From Bacteroidota bacterium (GTDB taxonomy: Bacteria; Bacteroidota; Bacteroidia; Cytophagales; Cyclobacteriaceae): a stretch of 27,710 nt of DNA. Location of the stretch: the NCBI GenBank assembly GCA_023417785.1, contig JAEZEH010000108.1, positions 1 through 27,710 on the forward strand, given 5' to 3'. Within the stretch, counting starts at the first letter, position 1. Each line of letters opens with the position of its first letter. The position numbers were made by a program, and so were the translations under genes. This document shows, one piece after another, positions 21,895 through 27,710 of this stretch. The notes below the pieces were generated by a model. The model was given only the letters and a program-made list of their open reading frames with translations. It had not been told where the DNA came from and ran no database searches.

Positions 21895-24800
21895 ATGGAT
21901 TTTTCAAAACCAATAAACATGTACACCGAACTTCAGGTCACTACAAACTTTACATTCCTGCGAGGGGGGTCGCACCCTGAAGAACTGGTGGATCAGGCTG
22001 CGAAGTTCGGTTACCCGACCATTGCCATTACGGACCGAAACAGTTTTGCCGGAATTGTAAGGGCACACGTCGCCGCAAAAAAGCTTGGCATGCGCATCAT
22101 TCCGGCGTGCCGGCTGGATCTGGTTGATGGACCCGGTCTTCTGGCTTATCCCACCAACCGCAATGCTTATGCGCGACTAAGTGCATTACTAACTCTCGGC
22201 AACAGGCGCGCAGAAAAGGGCAAATGCCACCTTTACAAAGCGGATGTTTACCAATATAAAAGTGGTTCATGGTTCGTGGCTGTGCCTCCATCTGTTTTGA
22301 ACGACTCTTTTGATTTTGATCCGGCGTACAAGAAAATCCTCCATGAATACCATAGTGTTTTTGGGGAACGAATCGCCATTGGTGCAACAAGACTTTACAA
22401 TGGTGATGACGCAAAATATTTGCATCGCATAAATCAGCTGGCACATGAAGTCGGAATCCCTATGGTGGCAACCAACGATGTCCATTACCACAATCCAATA
22501 CGACGTGAACTGCAGGATATCCTGACCTGTGTCCGGGAAAAGTGTACCATTCACAATGCGGGATTCCGGCTCCACGCCAACGCTGAACGTTACCTTAAAC
22601 CAGCGGACGAAATGATCAGGCTTTTTCGTCATTATCCGGAGGCGATACAACAAACCCGGATCATTGCAGATTCATGTCGATTCTCTTTGGATGAACTGAA
22701 GTATCAGTATCCGAGGGAAGTTACTTCCAATGGAAGGTCCGCTCAGGAAGAGTTGATCCACCTTACATGGGAGGGAGCCCGAAACCATTTCCGAGAGTCA
22801 ATACCAGAAAAAGTAAAAGCAACCATTGAATACGAGCTGGCCTTTATTGAGGAAATGAAATACGCGGAATATTTTCTCACCGTATATGATATAGTCCGCT
22901 ACGCGCGAAGCAAAGGAATTCTATGTCAGGGACGAGGATCCGCTGCCAACTCAACGGTATGCTATTGCCTCGGGATTACTTCCGTTGATCCCTCCAAATT
23001 TGATTTATTGTTCGAAAGATTTATCTCTTCCGCCCGTAATGAACCTCCCGATATTGATGTTGACTTCGAACATGAACGTCGCGAGGAAGTAATGCAATAC
23101 ATATATCGGAAATATGGTCGTGACAGAGCTGCTGTTGTTGCTACAGTAACCCAACTTCACCATAAAGGCGCTATTCGTGATGTCGGCAAAGCTATGGGCC
23201 TTTCACTTGATACGATAACCCGCCTATCGGGGCTGATATGGGACTTTTCCGATGAAGGTTTTGACCGTGACCGAATAATAAGCCAGGGGATCAATCCTGA
23301 TGATCCCACAATCCGAAAAGTACTTCAGTTAACCGATCAATACATCGGATTTCCTCGTCAGCTCGGGCAACATACCGGGGGATTCGTCATTACAGATGGC
23401 CAGCTCTCGGATCTTTGTCCAATACACAATGCCCGCATGGAAGACCGTACCTGCATTGAATGGAATAAAGATGATATTGAAGCGCTGCGGTTTCTGAAGA
23501 TTGACGTCCTCGCGCTGGGGATGCTTACCTGTATCCGGAAAGGCTTTGACCTGATCAAAAATCATTACGGGATTGATTACACACTGGCCACTATACCACA
23601 GGACGACCCGCTGGTTTATGATATGGTAAGCCATGCGGATACCATTGGTGTGTTTCAGATCGAAAGCCGTGCGCAGCAATCGATGTTACCCCGGCTCAAA
23701 CCCAAATGCTTTTATGATCTTGTTATTGAAGTAGCCATTGTCAGACCAGGGCCAATCCAAGGAGACATGGTACATCCTTATTTGAGAAGAAGAAACGGTG
23801 AGGAACCGGTGGAGTATCCATCCAAAGAACTGGAAGAAATTCTGGGCCGGACACTAGGTGTACCGTTATTTCAGGAACAGGCCATGAAGATCGCCATTGT
23901 GGCTGCCGGTTTTACACCAACTGAAGCCGATGAACTGCGACGGAGCATGGCAACCTTCAAATTCAAAGGGATGATGAGCCACTTTGAAAAAAAACTTGTG
24001 GATGGCATGACGCGCAAAGGGTATACTGAAGAGTATGCACGCCGCGTATTCAGACAACTGGAAGGTTTCGGTAGCTATGGTTTCCCGGAAAGCCACGCAG
24101 TAAGTTTTGCCTTGCTGGTTTATGTTTCCTCATGGATCAAATGCTATTTCCCGGATGTTTTCGCCTGTGCATTGCTGAATAGTATGCCTATGGGATTTTA
24201 TCAACCTGCACAGATCATTATCGATGCCCGAAAGCACGGCGTGGAAGTCCGGCCCGTCGATATCAATCATTCTGAATGGGATAACAAGCTTGAAGAAAAA
24301 TCCGGAAGGTATCATCCCTTGCGTCTGGGATTCCGCCAGGTTAAGGGTCTTCGTGAAGAGGATATGAAGGTTTTGGTCAAGTCGCGGAAAGCGAGCTATA
24401 AATCTGTTCACGAGGTACGGGAAGCGGGTCTTTCTGATGCAGCTTTGGAAAAATTGTCCGACGCTGATGCATTTCGTTCCATCGATCTGGACCGGAGAAA
24501 TGCTTTGTGGAATACCTCAACGCAGGATCATCAACCCAACTCACTTTATACCGAAAATCATATTAAGGATCCTGCCGAAGCACAGATCAGTCTTCCTGAC
24601 ATGACCCTTTCAGAACATGTGGTTCATGATTATGCCACAACGTCTCTGTCACTTAAAGCCCATCCGGTAAGTTTTGTACGGGAAGAATTGAATCGGTTTC
24701 GTGTACTAACGGCATCGGCGCTGGCAACGGCCAAAGAAGGCGATCTCGTTAAAGTCGCCGGACTGATTCTCGTACGGCAACGGCCTGGCACGGCCAAGGG

Positions 24801-25146
24801 AGTTTGTTTTATTACCCTGGAGGACGAAACAGGAACGGCAAACCTGGTGGTTTTTCAGAAGCTCTTCGATAAATACCGGAAGGAAATAATACAATCCCGG
24901 CTTCTTATGGTTGAAGGAACATTTCAGCGCGAAGGGGAAGTCCTTCATGTTATTGTTAAACGTTGCTTTAATATGTCACGGCTTTTTCAAAGTCTTATTC
25001 CCTCAACACAGGAAGAACCTTCCTTTTCAACCTTTGCGCGTGCCGATGAAAGAACTGGGCCACCGAGAGATACACGTGTCGACAAAGATGAACGTAACAA
25101 ACTGGTTCAGGGAAAGATTTTTCCGGATGGACGAAACTTTCGGTAA
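21895..25146 (+). CDS. dnaE2: Error-prone DNA polymerase DnaE2 (ImuC)
   Basis: A 1083-residue C-family replicative-type polymerase used for induced mutagenesis. Domain order is PHP (1-280), palm with the active-site aspartates D388 and D390 in PPDIDVDF, third aspartate D537 in FLKIDVLALG, fingers, helix-hairpin-helix and a C-terminal OB fold (LVKVAGLILVRQRPGTAKGVCFITLED). Length and motifs, such as TNFTFLRGGSHPEELV and NDVHYHNPIRRELQDIL, are those of DnaE2 and not DnaE1. The PHP metal motif HxH of DnaE1 reads QVT here (Q14, T16), so this PHP is probably without exonuclease activity. It is six bases behind imuB. An in-frame ATG at 21919 (MYTELQV) is an equally good start and closer to the common DnaE2 N-terminus. 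Confidence 0.94.
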   Translation: MDFSKPINMYTELQVTTNFTFLRGGSHPEELVDQAAKFGYPTIAITDRNSFAGIVRAHVAAKKLGMRIIPACRLDLVDGPGLLAYPTNRNAYARLSALLTLGNRRAEKGKCHLYKADVYQYKSGSWFVAVPPSVLNDSFDFDPAYKKILHEYHSVFGERIAIGATRLYNGDDAKYLHRINQLAHEVGIPMVATNDVHYHNPIRRELQDILTCVREKCTIHNAGFRLHANAERYLKPADEMIRLFRHYPEAIQQTRIIADSCRFSLDELKYQYPREVTSNGRSAQEELIHLTWEGARNHFRESIPEKVKATIEYELAFIEEMKYAEYFLTVYDIVRYARSKGILCQGRGSAANSTVCYCLGITSVDPSKFDLLFERFISSARNEPPDIDVDFEHERREEVMQYIYRKYGRDRAAVVATVTQLHHKGAIRDVGKAMGLSLDTITRLSGLIWDFSDEGFDRDRIISQGINPDDPTIRKVLQLTDQYIGFPRQLGQHTGGFVITDGQLSDLCPIHNARMEDRTCIEWNKDDIEALRFLKIDVLALGMLTCIRKGFDLIKNHYGIDYTLATIPQDDPLVYDMVSHADTIGVFQIESRAQQSMLPRLKPKCFYDLVIEVAIVRPGPIQGDMVHPYLRRRNGEEPVEYPSKELEEILGRTLGVPLFQEQAMKIAIVAAGFTPTEADELRRSMATFKFKGMMSHFEKKLVDGMTRKGYTEEYARRVFRQLEGFGSYGFPESHAVSFALLVYVSSWIKCYFPDVFACALLNSMPMGFYQPAQIIIDARKHGVEVRPVDINHSEWDNKLEEKSGRYHPLRLGFRQVKGLREEDMKVLVKSRKASYKSVHEVREAGLSDAALEKLSDADAFRSIDLDRRNALWNTSTQDHQPNSLYTENHIKDPAEAQISLPDMTLSEHVVHDYATTSLSLKAHPVSFVREELNRFRVLTASALATAKEGDLVKVAGLILVRQRPGTAKGVCFITLEDETGTANLVVFQKLFDKYRKEIIQSRLLMVEGTFQREGEVLHVIVKRCFNMSRLFQSLIPSTQEEPSFSTFARADERTGPPRDTRVDKDERNKLVQGKIFPDGRNFR

Positions 25147-25165
25147 ATCAAATCCCTTTATTTCT

Positions 25166-25192
25166 CACGGATCGCACAGATCACACGGAAGA
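25166..25192. repeat. Three degenerate 9-bp tandem units
   Basis: CACGGATCG, CACAGATCA and CACGGAAGA follow one another directly, 19 bp after the dnaE2 stop. The units are imperfect; the array belongs to the class of short degenerate repeats seen elsewhere in this window. Confidence 0.5.
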
Positions 25193-25220
25193 ATACGCTG
25201 AACGGGTACAAGCATTTTCC

Positions 25221-25266
25221 GCGGCTTCTTCTGCGTCTTCAGCGTGTTCTGCGAGCGATTTTGGTA
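25221..25266. repeat. 46-bp dispersed repeat, copy 1 (9-bp periodicity)
   Basis: This segment matches 27247-27292 at 38 of 46 positions without gaps. From 25222 it divides into four degenerate 9-bp units of the form CNGCGTCTT (CGGCTTCTT, CTGCGTCTT, CAGCGTGTT, CTGCGAGCG), and it ends in ATTTTGGTA. It lies just upstream of the S9 peptidase promoter; the other copy lies just downstream of the same gene. Confidence 0.8.
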
Positions 25267-25278
25267 TCCCTTTTTTCC

Positions 25279-25286
25279 TATCTTTG
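25279..25286 (+). promoter_or_regulatory. Promoter -7 element of the S9 peptidase gene
   Basis: TATCTTTG matches TAnnTTTG exactly and lies 17 bp before the ATG at 25304. A TTTG at 25260-25263 (inside the 46-bp repeat) could serve as the -33 element, though the 15-bp spacing is shorter than usual. This promoter supports 25304, and not the in-frame upstream codon at 25244, as the translation start. Confidence 0.7.
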
Positions 25287-25303
25287 CCAAAACTCATTAT
25301 CCT

Positions 25304-27211
25304 ATGAAACGCCTGCTTTCGTTCATCCTGATTTTCGTATCAATAACCGTACTTTCACAGGATCGTATGACCCCCGAGCTACTCTGGAAACTCGGCAGAG
25401 TCGGTTCACCTGGTATAACCCGCGACAACCAACGGATTCACTATTCAGTTACTTATCCAAATACTGAGACAAACAAGAGTACCACAAAATATTATACCAT
25501 CTCCGTCAGCGGCGGAGAACCGGTGGAAGTAAGCGACATAGAATCCATCTCTTCAAACTCCACCATTTCACCCGATGGGAAACACCAAATCATTCCACAG
25601 GAAGTTAAACTTCAAAAGGTTTACGGAAGCGATTTTTATCCCGAGCTAACGAATTCCAATGTAATGATTTATGAGAGTCTTAATTACCGCCATTGGGATA
25701 CCTGGGAAGACGGACAATACAGCCACCTCTTTGTTCATCCAATCGTGAATGGTAAACCCGGCGAGGGAAAAGATATTATGGCCGGGCAGATGTTTGATTG
25801 TCCGACGAAGCCTTTTGGCGGAGACGAAGATTTCACATGGAGTCCTGATAGCAAGAAGATCGTTTACGTAACCAAACAAAAGACCGGGACAGCATACGCC
25901 ATAAGCACCAATACCGATTTGTTTGAGTATGATCTCACCTCGGGCAAAACAGTGAACCTTACAGAGGGCAGAATGGGCTATGACACACACCCTTCATTTT
26001 CAAAGAATGGTGAGCTTGCGTGGTTGAGCATGGCCCGTGATGGTTACGAATCGGACAAGAACGACCTGATTGTGCGTAAAGGTACCGTTACCACCAACCT
26101 TACACAGCATTGGGACGGAACCGTATCTGATTACCGGTGGAGTGCGGATGGAAAGAAAATATATTTCACGGCAGCTGTTGAAGGGACGGTGCAATTATTC
26201 GAAGTAGATTATCCGGGACTAACCAAAAAAATGCCGGTCATCAGACAGATTACCAAAGGAGAGTTTGATGTCACCTCTATCGGCGGACAGATTGGTAATT
26301 CATTGGTTGTTTCGCGAACCGATATGAATCACGCCGCGGAATTGCACAGCGTAAATATTGGCAATGGCGAGATGAAACAAGTCACACATGTGAACGATGC
26401 CGTTTACACCAAGTTAAAACTTAGTAAAATCGAAAAACGTAAAGTGAAAACGACTGACGGCAAGGAGATGGTGGTTTGGGTAATCTATCCGCCGGATTTT
26501 GATCCCAATAAAAAGTACGCGACGCTGTTGTATTGCCAGGGTGGTCCGCAATCTGCGCTTAGCCAGTTTTACTCCTTCCGCTGGAATTTTCAATTGATGG
26601 CAGCTAACGACTACATTATTGTTGCCCCCAACAGAAGGGGAATGCCGGGATATGGCGTTGAATGGAATGAGGCCATCAGCAAAAACCATGGTGGTCAGGT
26701 GATGCAGGATTATCTTGCTGCCATTGACGATGTTTCAAAGGAGGCTTTTGTTGATAAGGATCGTATAGGTTGTGTCGGCGCAAGCTATGGGGGGTATTCA
26801 GTGTTCTATCTGGCGGGGATTCATGAAAAGCGGTTCAAATCGTTTATCGCACATGATGGTATCTTCAATCTGAAAAGTATGTACGGAACAACGGAAGAGC
26901 TATTCTTTGTTGACTTCGATTATGGCGGACCATACTGGGACAAATCAAACAAGGCAGCTCAGAAAACATACGAGGAATTCGATCCGAGTAACCTGGTGAA
27001 AAAATGGGATACACCGATTCTTATATTTCAGGGTGGGAGAGACTATCGTGTCCCGGATGGTCAGGCGTTCGAAGCATTTCAGGCAGCGCAACTTCTCGGA
27101 ATTAAAAGCAAACTTGTTTACTTCCCGGAGGAAAACCATTGGGTTTTAAAGGCACAAAATGCCTTGGTATGGCAGCGGGAGTTTTTTAAGTGGCTGGAAG
27201 AAACGCTTTGA
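25304..27211 (+). CDS. Secreted S9 family prolyl oligopeptidase-type peptidase
   Basis: A 635-residue serine peptidase of the S9 family (dipeptidyl-peptidase/acylaminoacyl-peptidase branch). A signal peptide is visible (MKRLLSFILIFVSITVLS, cut before QDRMT). Residues 25-370 form a beta-propeller with WSPDSKKIVYVT and WSADGKKIYFTA blades. Residues 375-635 form the alpha/beta-hydrolase domain with the catalytic triad S494 (GASYGG), D580 (GGRD) and H612 (NHW). YCQGGPQSAL and RRGMPGYGVEWNEAI are typical oxyanion and S9 segments. It probably cleaves short peptides in the periplasm. The longer frame to 25244 adds 20 residues lying across the promoter and is not used. Flanked on both sides by copies of a 46-bp repeat. 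Confidence 0.93.
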   Translation: MKRLLSFILIFVSITVLSQDRMTPELLWKLGRVGSPGITRDNQRIHYSVTYPNTETNKSTTKYYTISVSGGEPVEVSDIESISSNSTISPDGKHQIIPQEVKLQKVYGSDFYPELTNSNVMIYESLNYRHWDTWEDGQYSHLFVHPIVNGKPGEGKDIMAGQMFDCPTKPFGGDEDFTWSPDSKKIVYVTKQKTGTAYAISTNTDLFEYDLTSGKTVNLTEGRMGYDTHPSFSKNGELAWLSMARDGYESDKNDLIVRKGTVTTNLTQHWDGTVSDYRWSADGKKIYFTAAVEGTVQLFEVDYPGLTKKMPVIRQITKGEFDVTSIGGQIGNSLVVSRTDMNHAAELHSVNIGNGEMKQVTHVNDAVYTKLKLSKIEKRKVKTTDGKEMVVWVIYPPDFDPNKKYATLLYCQGGPQSALSQFYSFRWNFQLMAANDYIIVAPNRRGMPGYGVEWNEAISKNHGGQVMQDYLAAIDDVSKEAFVDKDRIGCVGASYGGYSVFYLAGIHEKRFKSFIAHDGIFNLKSMYGTTEELFFVDFDYGGPYWDKSNKAAQKTYEEFDPSNLVKKWDTPILIFQGGRDYRVPDGQAFEAFQAAQLLGIKSKLVYFPEENHWVLKAQNALVWQREFFKWLEETL

Positions 27212-27213
27212 TA

Positions 27214-27241
27214 ATTTCAAATTTCATATTTCATATTTCAT
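27214..27241. repeat. Heptamer tandem repeat (ATTTCAW)4
   Basis: ATTTCAA is followed by three exact copies of ATTTCAT, then by a partial ATTC. It starts two bases after the peptidase stop codon. Like the GTTGCCR array, the unit is 7 bp and the array directly follows a gene's 3' end. Confidence 0.85.
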
Positions 27242-27246
27242 ATTCT

Positions 27247-27292
27247 GCGGCTTCGTCTGCGTTTTCTGTGGCTTCTGCGAGAAATTTTGGTA
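27247..27292. repeat. 46-bp dispersed repeat, copy 2
   Basis: Same orientation as copy 1 at 25221-25266, with 38 of 46 bases identical and no gaps. It contains the same 9-bp periodicity (CGGCTTCGT, CTGCGTTTT, CTGTGGCTT, CTGCGAGAA) and the same ending, ATTTTGGTA. Confidence 0.8.
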
Positions 27293-27434
27293 ACTATGCT
27301 ACTGCTTCCGTTTCCAGGACTGGAATCGTCATTCTGGCTGCCTGATAGATATAGCTAGTGATGACGCATCGGTCAGAATAAGACACCCCGTCTTCCGTCT
27401 CGCCAGAATTAATGTTAACCAGCACAACACGTCG

Positions 27435-27710
27435 CTACTTCTTTTCGACAATCAATATCTTTTCGTGGGTTAATGAATCAACTTCGACATTTAGTGAATA
27501 GGTACTATCGATCGTGTGTGAAATTTCCAAAAATTCTTTTGTGGAATATTCCCTGCCTTCGAATATTACCTTCCCAAGATCACGGCTATGAAGCGATTGC
27601 TCTACGCTTTGGATGCGGCCACTTTCCTCAGATTTGCCCAAATGATAAGCAGGCAAGGTATAACCATCATTTTTATCAATTATATAATTTTCCTTTTGCG
27701 TTCGGCAACT
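27435..27710 (-). CDS. Unidentified protein, C-terminal 91 residues (runs off the window)
   Basis: A minus-strand frame that is open from its stop at 27435 to the last base of the window, so the gene begins outside. The visible part is hydrophilic, with a mixed alpha/beta look (NYIIDKNDGYTLPAYHLGK, then VIFEGREYSTKEFLEI, ending KILIVEKK). No membrane segment, signal peptide or known motif was recognised. A short frame starting with TTG at 27656 is only part of it. It could be the tail of a longer cytoplasmic or periplasmic protein. The composition is coding-like, but the call rests only on an open frame. Confidence 0.5.
   Translation of the reverse strand, partial: SCRTQKENYIIDKNDGYTLPAYHLGKSEESGRIQSVEQSLHSRDLGKVIFEGREYSTKEFLEISHTIDSTYSLNVEVDSLTHEKILIVEKK

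Noticed and set aside
22097..22653. Two minus-strand open frames opposite dnaE2
   Set aside because: No motif and biased composition; dnaE2 is unbroken here.
25244..25303. 20-residue N-terminal extension of the S9 peptidase
   Set aside because: It would spoil the signal peptide and runs over the TATCTTTG -7 box; the ATG at 25304 gives a normal signal peptide.

Overview
The window looks like chromosomal DNA of a Bacteroidota bacterium, most likely of the Cytophagales (Chryseolinea/Ohtaekwangia-like); this placement is inferred. Supporting signs are perfect TAnnTTTG promoter -7 elements, a permease with an N-terminal 'permease prefix domain' paired with a PadR regulator, ECF sigma factors followed directly by small membrane proteins, RES/Xre toxin-antitoxin genes, and short degenerate 7- and 9-bp tandem repeats between genes. 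No rRNA, tRNA, CRISPR array, phage gene or insertion sequence was recognised.

Left part (1-11.1 kb): the 3' end of a bile-acid:sodium-symporter-type transporter; a heptamer repeat; a minus-strand padR-permease pair; a plus-strand ECF sigma factor with a four-helix membrane protein; a minus-strand two-subunit Tat-exported molybdenum hydroxylase (IorAB type); an Xre/RES toxin-antitoxin pair; and a minus-strand operon of ECF sigma factor, single-pass anti-sigma-like protein and secreted beta-barrel-like protein.

Middle part (11.3-18.5 kb): nrfH-nrfA (respiratory ammonification of nitrite) on the minus strand, ended by a clear intrinsic terminator. Divergent from it across 84 bp are ccmE-ccmF for cytochrome c maturation. 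NrfHA carries nine haems by motif count, one on the unusual CxxCK site, so haem-attachment genes are a sensible neighbour. CcmE is the CxxxY variant. A secreted amidohydrolase with a C-terminal SnoaL-like domain follows, then a 450-bp gap without a gene.

Right part (18.9-27.7 kb): a thioredoxin (minus) and a complete mutagenesis cassette imuA-imuB-dnaE2 (plus), preceded by a promoter with a perfect -7 box and a set of TTAGTT/AACTAA half-sites forming a 19-bp palindrome, a strong candidate damage-response operator. A secreted S9 prolyl-oligopeptidase-type peptidase follows, flanked on both sides by copies of the same 46-bp degenerate repeat. An unidentified partial gene runs off the right edge.

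The observations best worth following are the imu operator, the nrfHA/ccmEF pairing with the CxxxY CcmE, the RES/Xre module, and the ECF/anti-sigma/barrel operon. None is proven to be a new system from sequence alone.
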